Counted from the first letter of the stretch, positions 12,472 to 21,969 are shown. The stretch: DNA of 33,529 nucleotides from Kribbella antibiotica (GCF_004349055.1 NZ_SMKX01000094.1:1-33529); one strand, 5' to 3'. Translations and numbers: made by a program. The notes: a model not told the origin generated them from the letters alone.

Positions 12472-13752
12472 TCAGGGGGTGAGTAGCGTGCCGTTGATCC
12501 AGACGGCTTGTACGTCGGTGGTGGTGCCTAGCGTGAAAATTCGGGCCACCGCTTCGTCGTGGTCTTCGGCGTGGCTGATGCCGACCGCGAGGGGGGAGCC
12601 CTCGGCGGGGCGGATCAGTTGGGCGTCGAAGGCTTGGCCGGGGCTCAGGTGGCCGACCTCGGGGAGGTTGAGGGCTTCAGCGCCGGCGGTGGTTGCCAGG
12701 TAGAGGAGGTGGGCGGCGGTGAGGGGGCGGCCTTGGTCGGCGAGGAGTTGTTGGCAGAAGTAGGCCTGCAGCCCCTCCTTCAGGAGCGAGAAGCCGGCAC
12801 CCGCACCGACGTCTGAGCCAAGCGCGACGCGGACGCCGTGCTGGAGGTGCCGGTGCAGGGGGAACAGACCGCTGCCGAGCGCCGCGTTGCTCGTCGGACA
12901 GTGTGCGACCGATGCCCCGCTGACCCCCAACAGCTTCAACTCCACGTCCGTCGGGTGGACGTTGTGAGCAAGGACGGTACGGCGGTCAACCAGGTTGTGC
13001 CGGTCGTACGTCGTCACGTAGTCCGCCCCACCGAACAAGTCGGCGACAGTCGCGATCTCGGCCTCGTTCTCGTTCACATGCGACGTGAAGAGCGCGCCCG
13101 GAACAGCCTCCATCAGCTCATGGCAAGTGGCCAGCAACTCATCGGTGCACGACAACGAGAACCGCGGAGTCACGGCGTACCGGTTGCGCCCAACCCCATG
13201 CCAGCGGTTCGCCAAAGCAAGCGATTCGGCATAAGCACGCACCGGCGTGGTGAGCAGGTCGGGTCGCAGCAGTCGATCGCTAAGCACCAGCCCACTAGTG
13301 ATCCGCAGCCCGACCTCAGACGCGGCGCCGAACAACGCATCCATCGCATCGGAGTAATGCGCGCCAAACACCAGCGCAGACGTCGTACCAGCCGCAGCCA
13401 ACCCGCGTACAAACTCCGAAGCCACCCCGGTCGCATAGGACGCGTCAGCCATCCGGGCTTCCTCGGGCAGCGCGTACTTGTCCAGCCACTCAAGCAGCGG
13501 CAGCCCGAGACCGCCGACCGAGCGGATCTGCGGGAAGTGCACGTGCGAGTCAACGAACCCTGGCAGCACGATGCCGCCCGTCAGGTCGACCACCGGCTCG
13601 GCGGGATGCGCCCGGCGGATCTCCAGGAACGGGCCGCGAGCAACAATCACCCCGTCGGAGACCAGGAGTCCGGCGTCGGTGTCGACGCGGAGGGCACCGC
13701 CGGAGAACGGGTTCTCCGGGATGTCGATGAAGGTGCCACGGAAGATCGTCAT
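12472..13752 (-). CDS. guaD: Guanine deaminase
   Basis: The 426-residue amidohydrolase converts guanine to xanthine and ammonia. Zinc-site and family motifs are PGFVDSHVHFPQIRSVGG (His70, His72), the LPLLEWLDKYALPEEARM segment typical of guanine deaminases, TPRFSLSCTDELL, SHVNENEAEI, LAHNVHPTD, HCPTSNAALGSGLFPL and GSDVGAG. It is cytoplasmic. Start ATG 13752 overlaps the xdhC stop by four bases, making it the last gene of unit B; its product feeds the xanthine dehydrogenase encoded just upstream. Length matches bacterial GuaD. The call is firm, and it is clearly distinct from the deaminase at 10372. Confidence 0.95.
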   Translation of the reverse strand: MTIFRGTFIDIPENPFSGGALRVDTDAGLLVSDGVIVARGPFLEIRRAHPAEPVVDLTGGIVLPGFVDSHVHFPQIRSVGGLGLPLLEWLDKYALPEEARMADASYATGVASEFVRGLAAAGTTSALVFGAHYSDAMDALFGAASEVGLRITSGLVLSDRLLRPDLLTTPVRAYAESLALANRWHGVGRNRYAVTPRFSLSCTDELLATCHELMEAVPGALFTSHVNENEAEIATVADLFGGADYVTTYDRHNLVDRRTVLAHNVHPTDVELKLLGVSGASVAHCPTSNAALGSGLFPLHRHLQHGVRVALGSDVGAGAGFSLLKEGLQAYFCQQLLADQGRPLTAAHLLYLATTAGAEALNLPEVGHLSPGQAFDAQLIRPAEGSPLAVGISHAEDHDEAVARIFTLGTTTDVQAVWINGTLLTP

Positions 13753-14585
13753 GCCTTTGCCTCACGATGAGCCGGCGCAGGGCGACGCTCGGCGGTGAAC
13801 AGTTCGAGCAGCCACGCTGCGACGCTGACTGCGATGACGGCCGGCTCCTTGCCGGTAACGCTGGGGACTCCGATCGGAGTAGTGATCCGGGCGATCGACT
13901 CGGCGGAGTTGCCGTCCTCGGCGAGCTTGCGCTGGAAGCGGGCCCACTTGGCGCGGGAGCCGATCAACCCGATCGTGGCCAGGTGTTCGTTGCGAATCGC
14001 GGCATCACACAAGGCCGCGTCCTCGGCGTGGTCGTGCGTCATGATCACCGCGTGTGTGCCCGGCGGCAGTTCGCCAACAACCAACTCAGGCAGCACCGGC
14101 ACGTTGTGCACATGGACTTGAGCGATTGCATCATCCAGTACGGCGAGTCGCCCCGCGGTCAGTTGTTCCGAACGCGAATCGACCAGGTGCAGCTCAATAT
14201 CGTGCCGCGCGAGAATTCGCGCCAGCTCAAGCCCCACATGGCCGACCCCGAAGATCGCCACGGACGGCACCACCGGCAACGGTTCGAGCAGCAAAGTGAC
14301 CTCGCCTCCACAACACTGAACCCCATGCTGGTACGGCGCCTTGTCCGACAGTGCAGCGGTGAGCACCTCAGGAGCGGTGATCTCAGCAGCGATCATCTCC
14401 CGTGAACGCTCGATTGCCAGCGCCTCAAGGTTGCCCCCGCCAACCGTTGACCACACGTTGTCCAGGGCAACGACCATCTTCGCTCCGGCCGCCCGCGGCG
14501 CATGCCCGCGAACTTCCGTCACGGTGACGAGCACCCCGGCCCGCCGCCCGGCGCGCAGAGTCTGGATCGCCTTCAGCCACTCCAT
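13749..14585 (-). CDS. xdhC: Xanthine dehydrogenase accessory protein XdhC
   Basis: The 278-residue protein belongs to the XdhC/CoxI family that carries sulfurated molybdenum cofactor to xanthine dehydrogenase. It begins with the XdhC/CoxI segment, including LVTVTEVRGHAPRAAGAKM and STVGGGNLEALAIERSRE. It then has CCGGEVTLLLEP, a Rossmann-type region VAIFGVGHVGLELARIL, and the DHAEDAALCDAAI and TIGLIGSRAKWARF motifs. The double Cys in QCCGGE is in the expected cofactor-binding place. It overlaps xdhB by 13 bases and guaD by four. It acts in the cytoplasm before insertion of the cofactor into XdhB. Confidence 0.94.
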   Translation of the reverse strand: MEWLKAIQTLRAGRRAGVLVTVTEVRGHAPRAAGAKMVVALDNVWSTVGGGNLEALAIERSREMIAAEITAPEVLTAALSDKAPYQHGVQCCGGEVTLLLEPLPVVPSVAIFGVGHVGLELARILARHDIELHLVDSRSEQLTAGRLAVLDDAIAQVHVHNVPVLPELVVGELPPGTHAVIMTHDHAEDAALCDAAIRNEHLATIGLIGSRAKWARFQRKLAEDGNSAESIARITTPIGVPSVTGKEPAVIAVSVAAWLLELFTAERRPAPAHREAKA

Positions 14586-16912
14586 GAAACGCCTCCCCGA
14601 GCACGTTCGATCGCCCAGTAGACGGCCTCGGGAGTGGCCGGCGACGGCAAATCAACGCTGAGCCCGGCCGGCCCAAAGGCCGCGGCCGCATGACGCAACG
14701 CCTCGCGGACCGAGAACGCCAACATCAGCGGCGGCTCCCCAACAGCCTTGGAGCCGTAGACAACCCCGTCCTCATGCGCCTTCTCCAGCAGCCGCACGTT
14801 GAACACCTCAGGCATCTCCGAGAAGCTCGGCAGCTTGTACGTACTCGCAGCCTGCGTAGCCAACCGCCCACGCCGCTCACCGGTGCTCTCGTCCCACCGC
14901 AGATCCTCGAGCGTCAACCACCCGGCGCCCTGAACGAAACCACCTTCGATCTGCCCGATGTCGATCAGCGGACTCAAGCTGTCGCCGACGTCGTGCACGA
15001 TGTCGACCCGGCGCAGCCGATACGCCCCGGTGAATCCGTCGACCTCCACCTCCGACGCGGCAACGCCGTACGCGAAGTACTTGAAGGGTTCGCCGCGCAT
15101 CGCGTTCGCATCCCAGTGCAGACCCTCGGTCCGGTAGAAGCCGGCCGCCCACAGCTGGACTCGCTGCATATACGCGGCCGCGACCAGTTCGTTCCACGGT
15201 AGCCCGTCCCCAGACAACCCCCGTACGACGCCATCCGCGAACCGCACGTCCGACGGGCTGATCCCGAGTCGCCCACCGGCGACCTGGGCCAGCCGCTCGC
15301 GGATCTGCTCGCATGCGTTCTTCACCGCGGCGCCGTTGAGATCGGCGCCGGCCGATGCGGCGGTCGCCGAAGTGTTCGGCACCTTGTCCGTGCGAGTGGG
15401 AGCGAGCCGAACGCGCGAAAGCGGCACGCCGAGTGCAGTCGCGGCAACCTGCATCATCTTGGTGTGCAGACCTTGACCCATCTCGGTGCCACCGTGATTG
15501 ATCAATACTGATCCGTCTTTATACACATGGACCAATGCGCCTGCTTGGTTGAACGCAGTCAGGTTGAACGAGATACCGAACTTGACTGGAGTCATCCCGA
15601 GTCCACGTTTCACATGTTGATGCGCAACGTTGAATGCCGCGATCTCAGCCTGCCGAGCAGCCACCTCGCCACCGGACAGCACCTGACTCCAGCAGGACTC
15701 CAGCCGATCCGCGTGCCGCACCGGTTGCGCGTACGGCGTCGAGTCGCCCGGCTGATAGAGATTCCGCCGGCGGAGCTCCAGAGCGTCGTACCCGAGTAGT
15801 GGGGCGCACCGGCCAAGGATGTCCTCGATGATCAGCATCCCCTGCGGACCGCCGAAGCCACGGAACGCGGTCTGCGAGGTCTTGTTTGTCTTGGCGACTC
15901 GCCCGTCCACGCGCACATGCGGGATCTCGTAGGCGTTGTCGATGTGGCACATTGCCCGCGCCAGTACGGGTTCGGACAGGTCGAGACTCCACCCGCCATC
16001 GGCGGTCAAGGTCGCATCCAGCGCAACCAACCGACCGTCGGCGTCGAAACCGACCGTCCATGAGCTGTGGAAACCGTGCCGTTTACCCGACATCGTCATG
16101 TCCTGCGTCCGGTTCAGCCGCAGCCGCACCGGCCGCCCGGTCAGCGACGCGCCCAGCGCCGCGATCGCCGCGAACCCATGCGGCTGCATCTCCTTACCGC
16201 CGAACCCACCGCCCATTCGCAGGCACTGCACAGTCACCGAGTGACTGGCCAGCCCCAGCACATGCGCAACGATCTCCTGCGTCTCCGACGGGTGCTGTGT
16301 ACTGGACTGGACAAAGATCTGTCCATACTCGTCAACCAAAGCCAAGGCTGAGTGCGTCTCCAGATAGAAATGCTCCTGCCCGGCAAACTCAAACTCGCCC
16401 CGGAACACCTGGGCCGCACCAGCCAACGCAGCCGACACATCCCCGCGCTCGAGATGCCGCTCTGCCCCCTGGAAGCTCCCGGCCGCAATCGCTTCGTGGA
16501 CCGTCACCAGCGAGGGCAGCGGCTCATACGAGACCTCGACCGCCAACGCACCAAGCCGCGCGGCCTCTAGCGTCTCCGCCAACACCCAGCAGATCGCATG
16601 TCCGTGGAACATCACCTCGCCCGGGAACAGCGGCTCGTCATGCTTCACCCCGGCATCGTTCACCCCCGGCACGTCATCCGACGTCAACACGCGCACTACG
16701 CCCGGTACGTCGTACGCCGGCTTCACCCGTAGCGCAGTGATCCGCGCATGCGCATGCGGCGACTGCACCGGCCACGCATGCAGGACGTCACGCGTCCGTT
16801 GCACCAGGTCGTCGGTATACAACGCCTTCCCGGTCACATGCAGCGCAGCACTCTCATGCGGCATCGGTACGCCGACCACCGCCACCGCAGGCCGTTCCGA
16901 CAACAAACTCAT
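14573..16912 (-). CDS. xdhB: Xanthine dehydrogenase, molybdenum-binding subunit
   Basis: The 779-residue large subunit holds the molybdopterin site that hydroxylates hypoxanthine/xanthine to urate. Visible motifs are the entry segment SAALHVTGKALYTDD, QEHFYLETHSALA, MGGGFGGKEMQPHGFAA, AFRGFGGPQGMLIIED, HGGTEMGQGLHTKMMQVAATALG and NTSATAASAGADLNG. The C-terminal GSKAVGEPPLMLAFSVREAL holds the catalytic Glu. Length is normal for the split bacterial enzyme. I chose ATG 16912, which overlaps the xdhA stop (ATGA), and rejected the 48-codon upstream extension. The partner XdhA passes electrons to NAD. Some bacteria name this subunit the other way round (A/B), so the symbol depends on convention. 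Confidence 0.95.
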   Translation of the reverse strand: MSLLSERPAVAVVGVPMPHESAALHVTGKALYTDDLVQRTRDVLHAWPVQSPHAHARITALRVKPAYDVPGVVRVLTSDDVPGVNDAGVKHDEPLFPGEVMFHGHAICWVLAETLEAARLGALAVEVSYEPLPSLVTVHEAIAAGSFQGAERHLERGDVSAALAGAAQVFRGEFEFAGQEHFYLETHSALALVDEYGQIFVQSSTQHPSETQEIVAHVLGLASHSVTVQCLRMGGGFGGKEMQPHGFAAIAALGASLTGRPVRLRLNRTQDMTMSGKRHGFHSSWTVGFDADGRLVALDATLTADGGWSLDLSEPVLARAMCHIDNAYEIPHVRVDGRVAKTNKTSQTAFRGFGGPQGMLIIEDILGRCAPLLGYDALELRRRNLYQPGDSTPYAQPVRHADRLESCWSQVLSGGEVAARQAEIAAFNVAHQHVKRGLGMTPVKFGISFNLTAFNQAGALVHVYKDGSVLINHGGTEMGQGLHTKMMQVAATALGVPLSRVRLAPTRTDKVPNTSATAASAGADLNGAAVKNACEQIRERLAQVAGGRLGISPSDVRFADGVVRGLSGDGLPWNELVAAAYMQRVQLWAAGFYRTEGLHWDANAMRGEPFKYFAYGVAASEVEVDGFTGAYRLRRVDIVHDVGDSLSPLIDIGQIEGGFVQGAGWLTLEDLRWDESTGERRGRLATQAASTYKLPSFSEMPEVFNVRLLEKAHEDGVVYGSKAVGEPPLMLAFSVREALRHAAAAFGPAGLSVDLPSPATPEAVYWAIERARGGVSWSG

Positions 16913-18330
16913 GCGTCCAGCCCTCCGAAATAGAACCGCAGCAGCGACTGCCCGAGCATCGCCGACCGGTACGACGAACTCGCCCGGTGATCGTCCATCG
17001 GCGTACCCTCTGCCGCCATCACCGCAGCGACGGTCCGCACCGTCGACTCGGTCCACGGCTGCCCGATCAACGCCGTCTCAGTCGCCCGCGCCCGCAACGG
17101 CGTCGCCGCAACCCCACCAAGCCCGATCCGCGCATCCCGGACAACGCCGTCCACGACCTCAACGGCGTACCCGATCGCCACACTCGAGATGTCGTCGAAC
17201 CGCCGCTTCGCGATCTTGTGGAACGCAGTCATCGGCGCCAATGGCAACGGAATGATGATCGTCGTGATCAGCTCGTCAGCTGCCTTCACCGACTGCCGAT
17301 ACCCCGTGAAGTACGAAGCCAGCGGCACAACCCGCTCACCACGCCGGGATGCGAGCACCAGGGACGCATCCAGCGCGAGTAACGCCGGGGGAGTGTCGCC
17401 AATGGGGGACCCGGTCCCGAGATTGCCCCCGATCGTCGCCCCATTGCGAATCAACCGCGACGCAAACTGCGGAAGCAGCGCAGTCAGCAGCGGTACGCGA
17501 CCAGCCAACCGGCGCTCGATCTCGGTCAACGTCAATGCCGCGCCCAGCCGAACCTCACTCGGCCCAAAACTGAACTCTCGCAACTCATCCAACCGATCGA
17601 CCGCAATCACCAGCGGCGGCCGCGACCCAAAAATGTTGACCTGAACACCAGTATCGGTGCACCCAGCAACGACCTGAGCGCCCTCCCGCTCCAACAACCC
17701 GAGCGCATCACTCAAAGACGCCGGCCGAACAAACTCCCCCTCACCACTTACCATCCCGGTGACCGCAGCGGCCGGCGGCGGCGCATCGCGGCGCGAGGCA
17801 AGCACGTCACCAGCCGCCGGATCCCCCAGCGCATAAGCCGCATCGCGAATCGGCCGATACCCCGTACACCGACACAGATTCCCGCTCAACGAATGCAGGT
17901 CAAACCCGTTCGGCCCATGCTCGTGATCGCCGCAACCAGCAGCCCGTCCAGGCCGGTAGTACTCCGCGGCCATGCTGCACACGAACCCCGGCGTACAGAA
18001 TCCGCACTGTGAACCACCCCGCACCGCCATCTCCGACTGGACCGGATGCAGGTCGGCCGGCGACCCCAGCCCCTCGGAGGTGACAACCTCCTGGCCATCA
18101 AGCGAGGCAATCGGCAGCAGACACGCGTTCACCGCGGTCCACTCGGTCGGCGTATCGGTCCCCGGCCGCGCAACCAGCACCGAGCACGCGCCACACTCGC
18201 CCTCAGCGCAACCCTCCTTCGCGCCGGTCAGGCCGCGATCACGCAACCAATCCAGTACGGACGTATGCACCGGTACGGCGCCAATCGCGGTCGGCTCGCC
18301 ATTGACCTTCAGCGCGGGGATCGTGGTCAT
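16909..18330 (-). CDS. xdhA: Xanthine dehydrogenase, 2Fe-2S and FAD subunit
   Basis: The 473-residue small subunit joins two [2Fe-2S] domains to a FAD domain. Plant-type cluster ligands are Cys41, 46, 49 and 70 (EGCAEGECGACSVLV, NACLLP). The second cluster has Cys109 and 112 (QCGFCTPG) plus Cys153 and 155 (GNLCRCTGY). The FAD domain has GCTDTGVQVN, the RNGATIGGNLGTGSPIGDTPP loop and a KIAKRRFDDISSVAIGY strand, followed by the CO-dehydrogenase-flavoprotein C-terminal region. It transfers electrons from the Mo site to NAD. ATG 18330 overlaps the permease-UraD stop by four bases (ATGA), so transporter and enzyme are made together. The five codons upstream of this ATG are rejected. Confidence 0.95.
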   Translation of the reverse strand: MTTIPALKVNGEPTAIGAVPVHTSVLDWLRDRGLTGAKEGCAEGECGACSVLVARPGTDTPTEWTAVNACLLPIASLDGQEVVTSEGLGSPADLHPVQSEMAVRGGSQCGFCTPGFVCSMAAEYYRPGRAAGCGDHEHGPNGFDLHSLSGNLCRCTGYRPIRDAAYALGDPAAGDVLASRRDAPPPAAAVTGMVSGEGEFVRPASLSDALGLLEREGAQVVAGCTDTGVQVNIFGSRPPLVIAVDRLDELREFSFGPSEVRLGAALTLTEIERRLAGRVPLLTALLPQFASRLIRNGATIGGNLGTGSPIGDTPPALLALDASLVLASRRGERVVPLASYFTGYRQSVKAADELITTIIIPLPLAPMTAFHKIAKRRFDDISSVAIGYAVEVVDGVVRDARIGLGGVAATPLRARATETALIGQPWTESTVRTVAAVMAAEGTPMDDHRASSSYRSAMLGQSLLRFYFGGLDA

Positions 18331-20237
18331 CGGTTGCTGCTCCAACGGGATCGGGCACTGTGAATCGGGTTGGCCGCGGAGACGTAGTCGTCGAACCGGT
18401 AGCCGGCGATCTTCGCGATCTCGAGCAGTGCGGCGGCGTGTTCCTGGTTCTCGCAGTTGCCGAGCCGAACGCGGCCCTGCTCGAGGATGCGGGCATAGGA
18501 ATCGGCGTCGCGCACGCTGATCACCAGCGGGAAACCGAACCGTTCCCGATAGGCCTCGGTGATCGTGGCCAGCTCATCGCGGTCAGGATCGGACAGGAAG
18601 GTCAGCCCCTTGTCGGATTGATCCCGCAATGATGCCGGGCCGCTCAGACCGTCCGCGACAAACTGCGAACCGAGCTGCGGATACGACGAGATGAGCTCGC
18701 GCTGCTCATCGCGGGAGCCGGAGAACAGCGCCTCCTGGAAGGACCGTCGGAGCGCGTGAGTGTCGGCGTACGGGCGTAGTTCCCAGGCGCGCTCGACTGC
18801 CCAGCGTGGTCCTTGGAAGAGCTCGCCGAAGGTGTCGACGAACTCCTGGCGGCTCATCTTGTTGACTTGATCAAGACGGATCGAGTCACCCGGCTGACCG
18901 GCCACGGCGGGCCCGAAGTCCTTGCCTACATGGTGAAACAGCAGGTTGAGGAAGATTGCGGTGAGGGAGCCGAGGGTGATGCCGCTGCCGAAGATGATCT
19001 CGGCCCAATCCGGTACGGCCTGGGCGACCTGCGGTTGCGCGGTGACGTACATGGCCAGGCCGACGCTGGTCGCGACGATCACCACGTTGCGGTGATCGTT
19101 GAAGTCGACCTTCGCCAGAGTCTGGAAGCCGACCACCGCGACGGTCGCGAACATCGCCAGCGCGGCGCCGCCGAGCACGGGATGCGGGATTCCGGCGACG
19201 ATCGCACCGGCCTTCGGGAGCAGACCGAGCAGGATCATGATCCCGCCGGCCGCCGCGACCACCCAGCGGCTGCGCACCCGGGTCAGCCGGACCAGACCGA
19301 CGTTCTCCGCGAAGCAGGTGTAGGGGAACGAGTTGAAGATGCCGCCGATCGTGGTCGCCAGGCCGTCGGCACGGAGGGCCTTGGCAATGTCTTCGCGACC
19401 GATCCGCTTCTCGACGATCTCGCCGGTAGCGAACACGTCGCCTGTTGTCTCGACGGCAGTGATCAACATGACGACAACCATTGAGATGATCGCCGCCAGC
19501 GAGAACTTGGGCCAGCCGAAGTAGAACGGCTGCGTGACCCCGACCCACGCCGCATCGCTGACCGCGCCGAAGTGGGCGTCCCCGAAGGCCCATGCCACCA
19601 TGGTCCCGACCACGAGCCCGGCCAGTACGGCGATGGTTGCCATGAAGCCCTTGAAGACCCGCTGGATGAGCACGATCAGCGCGAGCGTTCCGAGCGCATA
19701 AGCCATGTTCTTGCCGCTCATCGGCGCCGCGTCCGGTCCCGCGCCGCCGACGGCGTCCCCGGCCGCGACCGGCAGCAAGGCGAGGCCGATGATCGTGATC
19801 ACCGAGCCGGTCACCACCGGTGGGAAGAACCGGATCAGCCGGCTGAAGAACGGCGCGATGAAGAAGGTGACGAGACCGGCGACCAGTACGGCGCCGTAGA
19901 TCACCAGCAAGCCGTCGGTCCCGCCGCCCGCGGCGAGCCCGATCGCGATCATCGGCGAGACCGCCGTGAACGTCACGCCCTGCAGCAGCGGCAGCTTGAC
20001 GCCGACCTTCCAGAATCCGACCGACTGGATGATCGACGCGATCCCACAGGTGAACAGATCAGCATTGATCAAGTGGATCAACTGTTCAGTGCTGAGCCCG
20101 ATCGAGCTGGCCAGCAGGATCGGCACGATCACGGCACCGGCATAGAACGCGAGCACGTGCTGAGCGCCGTACACCACAAGTTTGCCGGGAGGCAGGACCT
20201 GGTCGACAGGGTGGCGGCTGGTGCGGGCTGCCTTCAT
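18327..20237 (-). CDS. NCS2/NAT purine permease fused to a degenerate UraD-like domain
   Basis: The 636-residue protein has an N-terminal nucleobase transporter of the NCS2/NAT family (about 20-445). Motifs include YGAQHVLAFYAGAVIVPILLA, PLLQGVTFTAV, FPPVVTGSVITIIGLAL, AVETTGDVFATGE and NSFPYTCFAENVGLVRLTRV; about 12-14 helices are present. Residues about 450-615 match OHCU decarboxylase: MSRQEFVDTFGELFQGPRWAVERAW, AYRERFGFPLVISV, VRLGNCENQEHAAALLEIAKIAGYR. The expected catalytic HP is YP (Tyr519) and the expected Glu is Asp (539), exactly twenty residues apart as in the free UraD. The fused domain may therefore be non-catalytic. Likely substrates are xanthine and/or urate, given xdh next to it. 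ATG 20237 is preferred; an upstream GTG-type extension to 20357 is unlikely. Confidence 0.92.
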   Translation of the reverse strand: MKAARTSRHPVDQVLPPGKLVVYGAQHVLAFYAGAVIVPILLASSIGLSTEQLIHLINADLFTCGIASIIQSVGFWKVGVKLPLLQGVTFTAVSPMIAIGLAAGGGTDGLLVIYGAVLVAGLVTFFIAPFFSRLIRFFPPVVTGSVITIIGLALLPVAAGDAVGGAGPDAAPMSGKNMAYALGTLALIVLIQRVFKGFMATIAVLAGLVVGTMVAWAFGDAHFGAVSDAAWVGVTQPFYFGWPKFSLAAIISMVVVMLITAVETTGDVFATGEIVEKRIGREDIAKALRADGLATTIGGIFNSFPYTCFAENVGLVRLTRVRSRWVVAAAGGIMILLGLLPKAGAIVAGIPHPVLGGAALAMFATVAVVGFQTLAKVDFNDHRNVVIVATSVGLAMYVTAQPQVAQAVPDWAEIIFGSGITLGSLTAIFLNLLFHHVGKDFGPAVAGQPGDSIRLDQVNKMSRQEFVDTFGELFQGPRWAVERAWELRPYADTHALRRSFQEALFSGSRDEQRELISSYPQLGSQFVADGLSGPASLRDQSDKGLTFLSDPDRDELATITEAYRERFGFPLVISVRDADSYARILEQGRVRLGNCENQEHAAALLEIAKIAGYRFDDYVSAANPIHSARSRWSSNR

Positions 20238-20357
20238 CGGACATCGCTCCTCAGGTTTGACCTGCACGCCAGCATCGGCCCGAAGCGACCCGGATTGCAC
20301 CCGAGGAACCTCCGAAGATGACAGGCGGAGACCCCCGCTCTTTGGAGGATCCACCAA
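20238..20357 (-). other. 120-base gap between pucR and the permease gene
   Basis: The gap has a GAGGAG ribosome site nine bases before the permease ATG and a weak stem (CTCCG/CGGAG). I see no convincing -35/-10 pair and no riboswitch I recognise. Transcription could read through from pucR or start here. Confidence 0.4.
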
Positions 20358-21884
20358 TCAGAGTGATTTCAGCGCGAGAAACACGTCAACCCGGTTCTCG
20401 AGGGTCGACAGATCGCGACCGGTGAGTTGCTCAACGCGTTCGATCCGGTATCGAACGGTGTTGACGTGCAGGTGCAGAAGGTCCGCCGTACGGGTCCAGG
20501 AACCGTCGCAACCGAGGAAGGCCTGGAGCGTGCTGAGCAGTTCGGCGTTCGTTCGGCGGTCCTGCTCGATCACTGGGCCTAGGACCCGCTGGGTGTAGGT
20601 ACGGCGGACGTCGTCCGGCAGCGTGGCGAGCAGCAGCACGTGCGACGCCACCTCGTCGGAGGTGACGACCGAGACCGGCGCACGGCTGCCCGCCGCCGCG
20701 CGCTGCGCGAAGCGAGCCTCCTCGAGCCCGCCGGAGAGTGCGTCAACGCTCGTTTCCCCGCTCACGCCGACCGCGAGCCGGGCCCGATGCAGGCCGGGAG
20801 CCAGCCGCCCGAACGCCCTTCTGAGCTGTTCCGGCAGGCCGGGTGCGGCCGGCAGAAACCCAACCAACAGGCCGTCCCGCGCGGGTGCGACGACGGCCGG
20901 TCCGACGGTCAGCGCGACGTCCTCGAACAGGCTGAGCGCGACCTCGCTCGGCCCGTCGTCGCGCAGCTCACCGACCGCGACGACCAGCGGCCGACCCGAG
21001 TACGCGCCGGCCTGCCGAAGCCGCGCGGCGACCTCAATGTGGGGTGCGCCCGACTCAACCAGCGCCAACGCGTCGGCCACCAACGGCCTGAGCGCGCGTC
21101 GTCCTTCGTCCCGTCTGGCCCGGTCCAACGCCCCAATCGCGCAGAGTTCATGCACCGCTTCGACATGATCGCGCGACCAGGTCGTGTGGTCGCCCTCGAT
21201 CACCAGGACCCACGCCGTCAGTCGGTTGCCGAGGCCGGATCCAACCGGAAACAGGCTGTACGTCCCGTCTGTTGTGGTCGCTGGTGTTCGATCAGCGGTC
21301 AGGAACCGGCGAGTGATCGCGTCGAGGACGTCGTCCGGCAACTCCCCAGGACCCGGTACGACGTGCCGCCCGGTCGCGGTAAGCACCCGGCAGTCGTGCC
21401 CGATCTCGGTGGAAATCCGCGCAGCGAGCTCATCCAGGCTGCGGCCGGCCGCGATCGACGACAACAGTTGCCGCTGCCGGACAAGGCTCGCGGACAGCCG
21501 CGCCCCGGTTTCCGCCGACCCCGCAGCGGCGACGTACTCGGTGATATCGGCAAACGCCACCTCGACCGGCACCTCGATCAGCGTGACCTCGTGCCGCTGA
21601 CAAGCGTCGAGAAGATCAGCCGGTACGTCGCCCAGTTGCGCGCGCCCGGCCAGGATCGTCGTGGCGCCGCGGGTGGCCATCGAGGCCACGAACAGCTCGC
21701 TGTCGAGTGGGCGTCGCCGCCAGACCAGGCCGGTCAGGACGACCTCACCGCCGCTCAGATAGCGGCCGGGGTCGAGGAGATCCGTGGTGACGAGTCGGCC
21801 GACTGGGCGATCGAGGGCGTTGCCGGCGGCGTGCACCAGGCGCAGGCCGAGCTCCGGCGCATCCAGTAACTCCGACAGCAGCAC
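20358..21884 (-). CDS. pucR: PucR family transcriptional regulator of purine catabolism
   Basis: The 508-residue protein has the full PucR layout. The N-terminal PucR ligand domain (about 1-125) reads LLSELLDAPELGLRLVHAAG, then RPVGRLVTTDLLDPGRYLSGGEVVLTGL and TRGATTILAGRAQLGDVP. A central GGDEF-like region (about 290-420) follows, and then the C-terminal CdaR/PucR helix-turn-helix: NAELLSTLQAFLG, SWTRTADLLHLHVNTVRYRIERVEQLTGRDL. Such proteins switch purine catabolic genes in response to pathway intermediates; B. subtilis PucR answers to allantoin-type compounds. The start is GTG 21884 with AGGAGG six bases upstream. It leads unit B and diverges from unit C, so it can act on both. Its effector here is inferred. 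Confidence 0.93.
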   Translation of the reverse strand: MLLSELLDAPELGLRLVHAAGNALDRPVGRLVTTDLLDPGRYLSGGEVVLTGLVWRRRPLDSELFVASMATRGATTILAGRAQLGDVPADLLDACQRHEVTLIEVPVEVAFADITEYVAAAGSAETGARLSASLVRQRQLLSSIAAGRSLDELAARISTEIGHDCRVLTATGRHVVPGPGELPDDVLDAITRRFLTADRTPATTTDGTYSLFPVGSGLGNRLTAWVLVIEGDHTTWSRDHVEAVHELCAIGALDRARRDEGRRALRPLVADALALVESGAPHIEVAARLRQAGAYSGRPLVVAVGELRDDGPSEVALSLFEDVALTVGPAVVAPARDGLLVGFLPAAPGLPEQLRRAFGRLAPGLHRARLAVGVSGETSVDALSGGLEEARFAQRAAAGSRAPVSVVTSDEVASHVLLLATLPDDVRRTYTQRVLGPVIEQDRRTNAELLSTLQAFLGCDGSWTRTADLLHLHVNTVRYRIERVEQLTGRDLSTLENRVDVFLALKSL

Positions 21885-21938
21885 GCCGTACCTCCTGGGT
21901 TTGTGCCTGTTCAGGCTCGTGGGTCTGCCTTTAGAGGA

Positions 21939-21963
21939 ACGTACAACGCGTACGTGCGTACGT
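21939..21963. promoter_or_regulatory. GTACGT inverted/direct repeats between pucR and hyi
   Basis: ACGTAC (21939-21944) and GTACGT (21950-21955) form an inverted repeat with a five-base spacer, and a further GTACGT follows at 21958-21963. It lies in the divergent control region, 55-79 bases upstream of pucR's GTG. It could be a PucR site. GTAC-rich words are common in this DNA, so chance is possible. Confidence 0.4.
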
Positions 21964-21969
21964 GAGCGC

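Noticed and set aside
16913..17056. 48-codon N-terminal extension of the molybdenum subunit
   Set aside because: It lies in the shadow of xdhA; ATG 16912 gives the ATGA overlap seen at other junctions of this unit.
20238..20357. Xanthine or guanine riboswitch before the permease
   Set aside because: Only a weak CTCCG/CGGAG stem is visible; I see none of the conserved purine or xanthine riboswitch cores.
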